From: Colwellia sp. 20A7
GTDB lineage: Bacteria; Pseudomonadota; Gammaproteobacteria; Enterobacterales; Alteromonadaceae
Assembly: GCF_009832865.1 (NCBI RefSeq)
Contig: NZ_CP047130.1
Location: 1,860,001 to 1,924,000, forward strand
Direction: 5' to 3'
Length of the DNA: 64,000 bases
The notes beneath the pieces were generated by a model. It made no database searches and was not told the origin of the DNA. It was given only the letters and a program-made list of their open reading frames with translations. Position numbers and translations under genes: made by a program. This document shows positions 9,661 through 18,743 of this stretch, piece after piece. Within the stretch, counting starts at the first letter, position 1; every line of letters begins with the position of its first letter.

Positions 9661-10563
9661 TTAGAGCTCCGAAACAGATAAAATAATTTTATTTCTTAAC
9701 CATTTATTTGCAGGATCTAAATCTACCTTATTGTGCCAATACAAATGAACATCAACATCAGGTAAACTCACCGGTAAAGGAAAAATAACTAAATCGAGTA
9801 ATTGAGCGTACATCATCGCGGTAACTTTTGTTATGGTAAATAGCATATTGTTATTTGTAATAACTCTACAAGCTGAGAATGAATGCTGACACCTTAAGCC
9901 TATTTTACGTTGAAGCCCTAATCGAGCAAGTTCAAAATCTTCAATACTTGTACCCACTGAACGAGATGATACCAGCACGTGATCTTGCGCAAGATACTCG
10001 TCTAAACTTAGAGTCGATTGTATATCTGGATGATTTTTTCGGGCTAAAACTACTAACTCACTTTGTTCTAACTTGGTATGTGAAATGTTTTCACTAACAG
10101 GCAAAAGTGTATCTATCGCCAAGTCTATATCACCACTAACAAGCTTATTTTCTATATTAGTACGATTAACTCGTCGACTACTTTGAAGCTTAATTAATGG
10201 GGCTTCTTTTTTCAAACGTAACATTAATGGAGGTAAGTAGGACGCTTCTAAAGTGCCATGTAGCGAAATATTGAAGCTTTTACGTGATATTGAAGGTTCA
10301 AATTGACGAGATTGTGCTAAACATACTTGTAGTTGTCGTAATGCTTCTCGAACATCAGCAACCACATTATTGGCTACCGCGGTTGGGCGCATTTTATTAC
10401 CTTGACGAACAAACAAAGGATCACCAAAATGATCACGCAGTTTACTTAACGAATGACTAATTGCTGGTTGTGATAAGTTAAGTGCTGAGCCCGCCTTAGT
10501 AATATTTCCTTCGCAATATATGGCTTCAAATACCACAAATAAATTTAAATCAATTTTCATCAA
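9661..10563 (-). CDS. LysR family transcriptional regulator
   Basis: A 300-residue protein with an N-terminal winged helix-turn-helix (about residues 5-64; LNLFVVFEAIYCEGNITKAG then LNLSQPAISHSLSKLRDHFG) and a LysR substrate-binding domain (about 90-300). It resembles the group of LysR proteins in which MKIDLNLF opens the sequence (LeuO/NodD-like subgroup). It converges on the ydeP-like gene and faces away from the Fur-controlled operon, so its targets are not obvious from context. The effector is unknown. Confidence 0.9.
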   Translation of the reverse strand: MMKIDLNLFVVFEAIYCEGNITKAGSALNLSQPAISHSLSKLRDHFGDPLFVRQGNKMRPTAVANNVVADVREALRQLQVCLAQSRQFEPSISRKSFNISLHGTLEASYLPPLMLRLKKEAPLIKLQSSRRVNRTNIENKLVSGDIDLAIDTLLPVSENISHTKLEQSELVVLARKNHPDIQSTLSLDEYLAQDHVLVSSRSVGTSIEDFELARLGLQRKIGLRCQHSFSACRVITNNNMLFTITKVTAMMYAQLLDLVIFPLPVSLPDVDVHLYWHNKVDLDPANKWLRNKIILSVSEL

Positions 10564-10952
10564 ATCTCCCCGCTAACCCCAACTCACTATTATGAATATT
10601 ACATCTAGTATTAATAATAGTATTCTTTATAAGAATATAGATATGTTTTTATTATTCGTATTTTTAATGTAAGTGTTGTGTCTAATATAGTCAAGTAGTA
10701 TGAATATTATTAACAATAGTCACTTATTCGACTATATGCGCATATTAAAAACACTCGATCTTTAAGATTACCGGTCTTCAATTTATTATTAAATAAAATT
10801 TCTAATTAGATATTAATACCATAATTAGTTTAATAAGAATCGCATAACTAAATCACATAACTAAATACCATACTTAAATAACAACTCCCCCATTCAACAA
10901 CTCTCTCATTTAACAGCTCTTTAATAATAGTTTAAAATTAAACTTGCAAATA

Positions 10953-10975
10953 CAAATGAGAGTGATTATCATTTG
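10953..10975 (+). promoter_or_regulatory. candidate Fur box
   Basis: The inverted repeat CAAATGA-N9-TCATTTG encloses TGAGAGTGATTATCA. Against the Fur 7-1-7 consensus TGATAAT-N-ATTATCA this matches 12 of 14 positions, with the right half perfect. It lies about 100 nt upstream of the first gene (11077) of the NiSOD operon. The remainder of the 10564-11076 gap is AT-rich with no gene seen. Confidence 0.7.
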
Positions 10976-11076
10976 GTTTATTGGGAGATGAAACACACCT
11001 ACCAAATAGGGCAATAAAGTATTGCTTTGAATGGTCTTTGATTATTTTAAAATAGTAAATCAGTGAGGTAGCATAA

Positions 11077-11511
11077 ATGGAACATCAACAATGGCAGTCG
11101 CTGCTAAAGCTTGGTAATCATTGCTTTCATGAAAAGGAATGGAGTAAAGCTGAGTGTTTTTATAGCGAAGCATATGACTTATTAGCTTTTTCTTATCGTA
11201 ATAATCCTATGTGTGCTGACACGTTAATGGCTTGGGTTTGTTCATGTCATAATTTATCTGCACTTTATGAACATCAAGGAAACATCAGTTTAGCATTAAG
11301 GTTTTTGATGGTTCCACACGAATACCTGTTAGAAGTAACTAACGCTAAAGTAGATGATGAAGACATTAAGTTGATTGCTTTTAAAGGCCTTTCATTAACA
11401 CTATCTCCCATACTACTGTTCAACAAAAAGCACGTAATTTGTGATGACTGCATTGACAGGTTTGACTCACTAAAATTACTACTACAGCAGCAAGAAAACG
11501 TTATTCATTAA
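11077..11511 (+). CDS. small TPR-like helical protein, first gene of the NiSOD operon
   Basis: A 144-residue soluble protein that I cannot assign to a named family. The N-terminal 85 residues look like paired helices of the TPR type (LLKLGNHCFHEKEWSKAECF, YSEAYDLLAF, then LSALYEHQGNISLALRFL), suggesting a protein-binding scaffold. Cys residues occur through the chain, including CDDC near the C-terminus, which could bind metal. There is a ribosome-binding site GTGAGGTAG just before the ATG. The next gene starts 19 nt after the stop. Position behind the Fur box and ahead of sodN suggests a role in handling or maturing the enzyme under iron limitation; this is inference from context only. Confidence 0.75.
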   Translation: MEHQQWQSLLKLGNHCFHEKEWSKAECFYSEAYDLLAFSYRNNPMCADTLMAWVCSCHNLSALYEHQGNISLALRFLMVPHEYLLEVTNAKVDDEDIKLIAFKGLSLTLSPILLFNKKHVICDDCIDRFDSLKLLLQQQENVIH

Positions 11512-11530
11512 TACTAAAAAGGAAAATTAG

Positions 11531-11722
11531 ATGTTTAGGTTATATATCGTCATTTTATTGTTATCAGTTTCTGCTCCAAGCTTTTCGCATGCAGGACATG
11601 ATCATAGTGATCCTATGGCAGGGCTCATTCATTTACTCTGGGTTGCTCCTCTCGTTATTGGTATAGCTTTAATTATTTATCAATTTACAAAAAAACACGG
11701 TTTTTTTAACAAGAAAAAGTAA
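11531..11722 (+). CDS. small membrane peptide with periplasmic His/Asp motif
   Basis: A 63-residue protein with an N-terminal signal peptide or signal anchor (about residues 1-20, cleavage possible after SFSHA), then AGHDHSDPM, a possible metal-binding cluster, then one membrane helix (about 33-51) and a basic tail KKHGFFNKKK. The likely topology places the His/Asp motif on the periplasmic side. It lies 19 nt after the TPR-like gene and 10 nt before sodN, with AAAAAGGAAAA as ribosome-binding site. I do not recognise the family. Neighbours suggest nickel or manganese traffic, or partnership with the downstream permease. Confidence 0.7.
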   Translation: MFRLYIVILLLSVSAPSFSHAGHDHSDPMAGLIHLLWVAPLVIGIALIIYQFTKKHGFFNKKK

Positions 11723-11732
11723 GGTACGTATA

Positions 11733-12239
11733 ATGATTTTTGATCTATTAACTAAAATTGATACTAAATATCCCTTCGATCAAGCTGTCGCGCATTGTGA
11801 TATACCTTGTAAAATTTATGATCCTATTACAGCACAACTAGCAGTGCTTACAATGATCAGAATGGTTGATTTGTTAAATGAATTAAAAGACTGTGAATCG
11901 TTAACTCTCGAGCAACAAGCGACATTTATTCGTTTAGTTAATGAGAAAGAAGCACATGGAAATAAAGTAAAAGAAGAGATACTTATTATTTGGGGTGATT
12001 ATATGAAGCAGCCTCAATTAGATAGCCATCAAAACTTGCACGCGTTAACGCATGAAATTATGTTGGCAGCTTCTAAGGCGAAACAAAGCATAAATCGTGA
12101 AGCTAGTGTAAAACTATTAGATAAAGTAAATCAGTTTGTTGAAATCTTTTGGGAAACTAAAGGCATTGAAGTTTATCGTGCTATTTGCCCTTATCCACCA
12201 GCAGAATCTTTAAGCTACCCTGTACTAAAGTCGATTTAA
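11733..12239 (+). CDS. sodN: nickel-containing superoxide dismutase precursor
   Basis: NiSOD disproportionates superoxide using a single nickel held by an N-terminal hook. The hook is clear: HCDIPCKIYDP at residues 21-31 matches the family signature HCDLPCGVYDP. His21, Cys22 and Cys26 correspond to mature His1, Cys2 and Cys6, and Tyr29 to Tyr9. The preceding 20 residues form a propeptide that must be removed to expose the His amino group. The helical body (ILIIWGDYMKQPQ, then NQFVEIFWETKG) also fits NiSOD. The precursor has 168 residues. No SodX-type maturation protease gene is adjacent. Placement behind a Fur box fits replacement of Fe-SOD when iron is short. Confidence 0.93.
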   Translation: MIFDLLTKIDTKYPFDQAVAHCDIPCKIYDPITAQLAVLTMIRMVDLLNELKDCESLTLEQQATFIRLVNEKEAHGNKVKEEILIIWGDYMKQPQLDSHQNLHALTHEIMLAASKAKQSINREASVKLLDKVNQFVEIFWETKGIEVYRAICPYPPAESLSYPVLKSI

Positions 12240-12369
12240 TGGTTGTGCTTAAATTGTTAACTGTAAAAAATAAAAAGAGTGGCAGTTTATCTGCTGAAAA
12301 ATTAAAACCAGATAATAAAACCCAATGTTTTGGGCTAGTTATAGGGATGTCTAAACTTAAATTGAGTCA

Positions 12370-13569
12370 ATGATGAATCATTCACTCAATTTTGTATTAG
12401 CTAAAGCTTATAATTTAACAAATAAGGTATCGCTACCTTGTTATCGTAGAATGCTATTACCGGTTTTTCTTTGTATTCTGCTATTTCAGCCAAAAACACA
12501 TGATCTTATGCTTACCGTACTTGCTGATGCTTTTTGGCAAGTAGCTGTTTTTGTCGCTTTTACATTAGCTATTTATCATTTATTTGCCAATAAGCTTAGC
12601 TGTTTATATGTTAGTAAAGAGGGTGAACGTAAGCCTTTTTATGAAGTGCTAACCGCAAGTGCCATGGGAGTGTTACCTGGGTGTGGTGGTGCCATTATTG
12701 TCATTACTCAATTTGTAAAAGGTCAAATGGGCTTTGGATCTGTTGTTGCGGTTTTAACTGCCACAATGGGGGATGCTGCATTTCTTATACTAGCAACAAA
12801 GCCTGTAACAGGTTTAATGGTCGTTGCTATATGTTTATGTGTTGGTATTTTATCTGGTGTTATTGTTAATGCAATACATGAGCCTAGCTTTTTACGTCAA
12901 ACGGTAAAGGAACTAACAATTTCCGAAAAAGCCACCCCTATAGAAAAAGAGTTACCTAAAGCCTTAAAAATACAAGGCCTCTTATGGCAATGGTTGTTAA
13001 TACCTTGTGTCGTCATTAGTTTTTTATTTGCAGGTCAGGTTGATGTTGCCTCGTTAATTGGCCTGAATAATGTAACATTGCAAATGATAGGGGCAGCTTT
13101 ATGCTTAGTGTTAATTATATTGTGGGCTATTACTAGCGAAGCCACTAATTTTGAATCAATTGTCGCTGAGGATAAAAAATCCAGGCATGATAAAGTCTTT
13201 CAAAAAGTAGCTTTAGATACTAACTTTGTTGTTTGTTGGGTTGTCGTGGCGTTTATCGCTTTTGAATTGGCAATGCTCTATGGCGATTTTCAATTAGCCG
13301 CTATATTCATTGAGTACAGTGCGCTCTCGCCACTAATTGGCGTTTTAGTTGGCGTGATCCCTGGTTGTGGCCCTCAAATTATAACAACTTCTTTGTATTT
13401 ATCTGGCGCTATCCCATTATCAGCACAAATAGGTAATGCTATTAGCAACGATGGCGATGCATTATTCCCTGCTATTGCGTTATCACCACAAGTTGCATTG
13501 GTTGCAACTATTTACTCTACTATTCCTGCATTAACGGCTGCTTACGGCTATTATTGGCTATTTGAATAA
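12370..13569 (+). CDS. heavy-metal exporter-like permease with duplicated PGCG/GDA motifs
   Basis: A 399-residue protein with about ten membrane helices. It contains two homologous halves: PGCG at 103-106 with GDA at 134-136, and PGCG at 331-334 with GDA at 362-364, the spacing being 31 residues in both. This matches my recollection of the putative 10-TM heavy-metal exporter family (ArsP_2/DUF2899) that includes MneA-type manganese exporters; the family call is from memory, not a search. A cytoplasmic loop of about 40 polar residues lies near 160-200. It lies 130 nt after sodN, with no strong terminator seen between, so it is probably in the same iron-regulated operon. The transported ion is not evident. 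Confidence 0.75.
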   Translation: MMNHSLNFVLAKAYNLTNKVSLPCYRRMLLPVFLCILLFQPKTHDLMLTVLADAFWQVAVFVAFTLAIYHLFANKLSCLYVSKEGERKPFYEVLTASAMGVLPGCGGAIIVITQFVKGQMGFGSVVAVLTATMGDAAFLILATKPVTGLMVVAICLCVGILSGVIVNAIHEPSFLRQTVKELTISEKATPIEKELPKALKIQGLLWQWLLIPCVVISFLFAGQVDVASLIGLNNVTLQMIGAALCLVLIILWAITSEATNFESIVAEDKKSRHDKVFQKVALDTNFVVCWVVVAFIAFELAMLYGDFQLAAIFIEYSALSPLIGVLVGVIPGCGPQIITTSLYLSGAIPLSAQIGNAISNDGDALFPAIALSPQVALVATIYSTIPALTAAYGYYWLFE

Positions 13570-13744
13570 GTTTATTTAATTCCTTTAGCGTCGACATAAA
13601 ATTTAATATATGAGTTAGTTTCATATTGCTTATACCGGCTTTAACCCTAAATAACGTGTTAAATCGCTATTGATTCTCATTTTTTATTTCACGAGGTGTT
13701 AAAAAATCGCGTTTGTTGCTCATCTCTTATTGGGAACTTATTAA

Positions 13745-13921
13745 GATGTTCACGATCTAATCGATGTCACCAAAGACCATTTAAGCGAGATTGCTAATGA
13801 GTTTGTGTTATTAATACAAGCAGTTCAAAGATTAGGTGTTATAGACAAAGATAAAACGCGCAATACCTTACGATTCATGTACAAATTAGAATTGCAGGCT
13901 TGCGTATCTTTACCAAAATGA
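13745..13921 (+). pseudogene. unidentified coding remnant
   Basis: An open frame with no start codon reads protein-like sequence (HLSEIANEFVLLIQAVQRLG then RNTLRFMYKLELQACVSLPK) to a TGA at 13919-13921. I do not recognise the family. The rest of the 13570-14013 gap shows no gene. Probably the tail of a decayed gene. Confidence 0.35.
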
Positions 13922-14013
13922 GTAGTGTTGAACGCCTATTTAAGGTCAAAATTGACAATATTTTTAATCACTACCCATTGTCATTTTTCCTTTAGCTAAT
14001 TTGTGGAGTTGGT

Positions 14014-14688
14014 ATGAATCATCAAGTGATTTTATTTGATATAAACGAGACTATATTAAACCTAAGTATTTTAAAACCTACATTTAAACAATATTTTGGT
14101 GATGAAAATCATATGGATAGATGGTTTTCAATGCTATTGCATTCTTCAACAGTATGTTTAGTCACTGATGTTAAAACAGACTTTAAAAGTTTGGCATTAG
14201 CCGCATTAAAATCAATAGCGGGTCGATTAGCACTAACATTGTCTGATGAAGAGTACGCTAACATACTTAATACATTGGCGAGCCTGCCTGCACATAGTGA
14301 TATAAAACCAGCGTTGGTAAAATTACGTGCGGCTGGCTTTACTCTTATTGCTTTTTCAAACTCTTCATCAAGTTTACTTTCGTCTCAACTAACCAATGCG
14401 GGCTTAAATGAATATTTTGATGATGCCATTTCTGTTGAAAGTGCTGGCACGTTCAAGCCGTCTAATAACGCTTATCAGTATGCCGTAAATAAACTGGGTG
14501 TGCCTGCTAAGGATATTAGATTAGTTGCCGCACATGATTGGGATACGCATGGCGCATTAAGTGCTGGATTAAAAGCTGCCTTTGTTGACAGGTTTGGAGC
14601 ACCATATAATCCTTTATATATAACACCAGACATAATAGCGTCTACTATGGAAGGTATTGCCGAGCAAATTATCAAAAGTAAAAGATGA
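14014..14688 (+). CDS. HAD superfamily hydrolase, haloacid dehalogenase type II-like
   Basis: A 224-residue HAD protein. Motif I is FDINETILNL with nucleophile Asp9, motif II is AFSNSSSSLL, motif III is the Lys in GTFKPSNNAY, and motif IV is AAHDWDTHGA. The helical cap inserted between motifs I and II and the DxNET form of motif I are typical of (S)-2-haloacid dehalogenase type II relatives. Many such proteins are phosphatases or act on unidentified small molecules, so dehalogenase activity is uncertain. A ribosome-binding site TGTGGAG precedes the ATG. A short hairpin (CGCTTTG/CAAAGCG at 14768-14786) lies downstream. Monocistronic. Confidence 0.85.
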   Translation: MNHQVILFDINETILNLSILKPTFKQYFGDENHMDRWFSMLLHSSTVCLVTDVKTDFKSLALAALKSIAGRLALTLSDEEYANILNTLASLPAHSDIKPALVKLRAAGFTLIAFSNSSSSLLSSQLTNAGLNEYFDDAISVESAGTFKPSNNAYQYAVNKLGVPAKDIRLVAAHDWDTHGALSAGLKAAFVDRFGAPYNPLYITPDIIASTMEGIAEQIIKSKR

Positions 14689-14920
14689 TAATTTAATGAT
14701 TTAGTTGTAGATCAAGCAGCCGTTATAAATTCAAATACACCATTAAAGTAGGATATAAACACTATAGCGCTTTGTGCCCCAAAGCGTGATAGCGCAAAGT
14801 TTTTAAATAACTATTTCAGCTGTTTAGAAAATATAAACCGATCCTCATCCTGATAGACAACTATGCCACCAAAGCGTTATCGCCACGACAAAGCGGTCAT
14901 TTACTCGTTTTCTCAATGAA

Positions 14921-15757
14921 CTAACCAAAGATGCACCTGAAACAAGCACCTTGTGGACGAGTGAGATAGACTAAATCTCCACCATGATTAATCATAATTT
15001 GTCTTGATAGGCTCAAACCAATACCTGAACCTTGCTGCTTAGTGGTAAAAAAAGGCACAAAAATCATCTCAATCACATGTTCGGCAATACCTGTACCATT
15101 GTCAGCAACTTCAATATAGAGCTGTTGAGCATTATTTTGTGCGACTGTTAATGAGATTTGACTTTGAACTGCAGAGTTTCCTGTAAATTCAGCTGTTGAT
15201 CACTATGTGATTTTATCGATTCCATAGAATTTTGAATAAGATTTATAAGTACTTGCTCAATTTGAGCACTATCTAACATTACCAATTGTTGATTTTGTAT
15301 ATCAATTGTTAGAGTGGTATTACATTCGGCAAGTTGTTGTCTGTGCAGCACTTCTATTCGCGCTAAAATAGTGGCTAATTGAGTTGGTACTAAAGTTGGC
15401 AAAGGTAAGCTGCTAATCTGTCGAAAGCTAGCGATAAACTCACCTAAGTATTGAGTACGAGTAGCTAATGTATTCAGTGCTAAGGTTAAATCTTGTTTGT
15501 TTTCTTCATCGATAAAGTGCAGACTTTTTGGTATCAGCCCCTGACAAGTTTGTGCAAGTGAAGCTAACGGAGTTATGGTATTAGCAACTTCATGAGTAAG
15601 TACGTGAGTGAGCCGTTTATAAGCTTGCTGCTCTTTATTTAACAACAATTCATGAATTGATTGTAACGTGACAATTTTACGCGTTTGTCCTTGAATTTCA
15701 GCAATACTCACTTGTAAGGTTAACGTATCTTGCTGCTCGCCATGTAACCATTGTACG
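14921..15757 (-). pseudogene. NtrB-type histidine kinase, truncated and frameshifted
   Basis: The minus strand reads a kinase core: phosphoacceptor segment LTHVLTHEVANTITPLASLA, N box IEQVLINLIQNSMESIKSH, then after a frameshift near 15180 the second frame continues VQSQISLTVAQNN, VADNGTGIAEHVIEMIFVPF, FFTTKQQGSGIGLSLSRQI and stops at 14921. The N-terminal sensor is missing: the kinase frame can be followed back only to about 15757 (HVQWLHGEQQD), where sequence of the divergent ABC gene begins. Kinases of this kind are often found beside MacB-like ABC transporters. The 14689-14920 gap shows no gene. Confidence 0.85.
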
Positions 15758-15758
15758 T

Positions 15759-16076
15759 GCTATTGACCATAGAGCAGAGCATTTACCTCAACAACTTTCA
15801 GGCGGTCAACAACAACGTGTGGCCGTTGCACGTGCTTTAGTTGGTAATCCAAAACTGATTTTAGCAGATGAGCCTACGGGTAACTTAGACTCAAAAAATG
15901 GTGATAATGTGATGGCAATGTTACGTGAGCTAAATAAAGCAGGCACCACGGTAATTATGGTTACTCACTCAGAGAAAGAAGGGAGTTATGCCGATCGCAT
16001 AGTGCGATTATTAGATGGTCAAATCATAGTAGACAAAGCAAACCAAGTAATTAAACCATCAAGTGAGGTTGCTTAA
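15759..16076 (+). pseudogene. MacB/LolD-type ABC ATPase, 5' truncated
   Basis: The frame begins mid-protein at about 15759 (AIDHRAEHLPQQ) and runs through the signature LSGGQQQRVAVARAL, Walker B LILADEPTGNLDS and the H loop MVTHSEKEG to TAA at 16074-16076. The Walker A and about 130 upstream residues are absent, so it cannot bind ATP normally. The truncation coincides with the truncation of the divergent kinase at 15757. An apparent GTG start at 15819 is simply inside the domain. The permease gene starts 1 nt after the stop. Confidence 0.88.
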
Positions 16077-16077
16077 C

Positions 16078-18497
16078 ATGATCGTTAATTATTTGGTCAG
16101 CGCACACAGGGCAATAAAAAAAGACAAACGACATTTTTTTCTTAATGTTATTGGCTTTAGCATAGGTATTGCTGCTGCAATTTTAATTGCATTATTTGCC
16201 GAACATGAATTGTCTTATGATAAACATCAGCCAGACAGTGAACGTGTATTCCTTGCGCACACTGATTATACCTCAGTAGTATTACAGGCCATTGCACCGA
16301 GTAGTTATGAAAATGCTGATTCGTTTAAAAATCATAGTCAGGTAGAAGATATATTTAAACTATCAGAGACGGGGTCCCTTAGTCACATGGGGGCAGAGGT
16401 GAGCAAACTAATAAAAATAAACGGAAATGAATATCGGCTGAACAATTTTTATACTGCAACCGCTAACATTCTCGATTTTATTGCTTTATATAGTATTGCC
16501 GGATATATCACTCAGGCCTTAAACCAGCCAAATTAATTGGTTGTAAGTAAATCTGAGGCAATACGCTTGTTTGGCGAGTCACAGGTGGTTGGTCGTACCT
16601 TAATACATGAACAAGGCCAATATCGTATTGGTGCGGTTTTTGATGATTTACCACAAAATACTCATGTGAAGTTTGATAGCTTAATTCGTATGACAGATAA
16701 GGTTGCTAAGAAGGGGAGTGGTTATACTTATTATAAGCTTTTAGCCAATACAGACATAGAAAATTTTGAACAACAGTTAACCACCGAGCTTCATAAATTA
16801 TGGGGTCAAGCAGTCCCACCCACGATTACCATCGCATTAATTAACATGGAGGGTATTCACTTAGAAGGTACTGGGCCAATTTCGATGAAAAAAGGTGGTT
16901 CATCAACGGTTTTACAAATTTGCATAGCGTTAAGTTTTATTTTAATCCTGATTGCCAGTATTAATTTTATCAACCTCAATATAGCGCAATCGGCTAAGCG
17001 TGCTAAAGAAGTAGGTGTTCGTAAAGCGTTAGGGGCTACTAAAAGTCAATTAGTTAGCCAGTTTCTCACCGAGTCTTTGTTGGTGGTAGCATTGGCAGGA
17101 CTAATGGCGTTGACTATGGTCGAAATAAGTTTACCTGCGTTTAATCTTATGATGGATAGGCAATTGAGTTTAGTTTATGGCTCTGAATTTATGCAAATCA
17201 CTTGCGCCATTATTTTTGTCGTGGGATTGTTATCAGGACTATATCCTGCGTTATTTATGGCTTCTTTTAGCGCTAAACGTGTACTCAGTGGTGATTTAGT
17301 CCGTGGCGGTGCGGCTATTTTTGTCCGTAAGCTAACCCTGTGCTTACAAGGTGTTTTATCTGTCGGTTTAATTATTGCGGCGTTTTCTTTATATCAGCAG
17401 ATGAACCTGATAGATAACCTAGCGGTAGGCTATGAGAAATCATCACGTTTGATAGTAAAGAACCTACCGTCTGAAGCCTTGCATATACAAGATGGTAATC
17501 ATTTGTTTGCAGAAATTAGAAAGTTACCTGGCGTTGAGCAAGTCACATTTACTAATACCGACCTGACAAATGATATGGTTGGAGATTTTCATTTTTCTTG
17601 GCCAAATGGTAAAAAAATAGACAGCGTTCAACCGACAGTAAATAGCGGTTATTATGCGGCTGAAACCTTAGGACTGACACTGCTTGCCGGCCGAGATTTT
17701 TCGCCAAAATTTAGTGGTGATTGGTATCAAGGTGATGAAAAAACAAACAAAGGCACTATCGGGGTATTGGTCAGTCGTCGCATGGTGGAATTAGCCGGTT
17801 ATCCAACACCAGAATCTGCTATTGGTCTAACATTGACAGTGTTTAATAATTTGACCGCAACAGTCGTTGGCGTTATTGAAGATGTAAAAATTGGTTCGGC
17901 TCGGCAACAGGCGAGGCGCTGCCCGTTTCCTTTAACTTAGGTTTTAATCCTAACGCTACTAAAAATCATATTATTATTAAGTCAAACAATGCCAATATGG
18001 CTGAGCTAAGCAAGCTAGTTCGTCAGCTATTACAGAAAAGATTACATTTAAGTGACGTACAAATAAGCACAGTCGCTAATGATTACGCCTATGTCCATAA
18101 AGACGAACACCAAGCATTAAAGATGGTGAGCATTTTTAGCTTGTTGGTTATTTTCTTAACGTGTTTAGGTACCTTTGGTTTGGCCTCTTTCGCTGCCCGG
18201 CGTCGACAAAAAGAAGTTGCCATTCGTAAAGTACTAGGTTCATCACGTTTTGCCATTATAAATTTGTTAGCTAAAGAGTTTTTGTTGATAATAGCAATAA
18301 GTATTGTCATCGCCTATCCCCTGAGTTATTGGCTGATAGGTGACTGGTTAGCCCATTTTAATGATCGTATCGAACAGACAGTTTGGGTTTATCTGTTTGC
18401 CGCCGCCATTATCACGATGCTTACTTGGTTTACCGTAGCAAGCATTGCTTTTAAGGCGGCTAGCACTCGACCATCACTTATACTACGTGATGAATAG
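16078..18497 (+). pseudogene. MacB-like ABC permease (FtsX/MacB_PCD), broken by a stop and a frameshift
   Basis: From ATG 16078 the reading gives a full permease of about 805 residues: first membrane helix FFLNVIGFSIGIAAAILIAL, periplasmic MacB_PCD domain, three-helix FtsX bundle with VGVRKALGATKSQLVSQFL, a second periplasmic domain, and a last bundle with EVAIRKVLGSSRFAIINLLA, ending at 18497. An in-frame TAA at 16534-16536 interrupts the coding, and a frameshift near 17905 moves the last 190 residues to another frame. Together with the truncated ATPase this shows an inactivated efflux or peptide transporter. Each lesion could be checked as an assembly error, but the three-gene pattern argues for real decay. 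Confidence 0.88.
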
Positions 18498-18743
18498 TCA
18501 TTTTAGTAATGCAAATTTCTGTTTGTCAGTCAAAAGTGTTCGGCTGATAACAGCGCATGACTGGCTCCTGAGCCACCAAAGCAGACATTAGAATCTATGA
18601 TATGAAAATCATTTAGTCGTTATAAGCTGACCCGTCTAATGATCAACACCATGCTATATAAATATACGTTGCTTCAAGTGTTTACATTGAATTCGTTTAA
18701 TAATACCCTATCGGTAATGGAATCAACTTAAACGGAAATTACA

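Noticed and set aside
12185..12373. 62-codon frame after sodN
   Set aside because: It starts inside sodN in another frame, has no ribosome-binding site and no family-like sequence.
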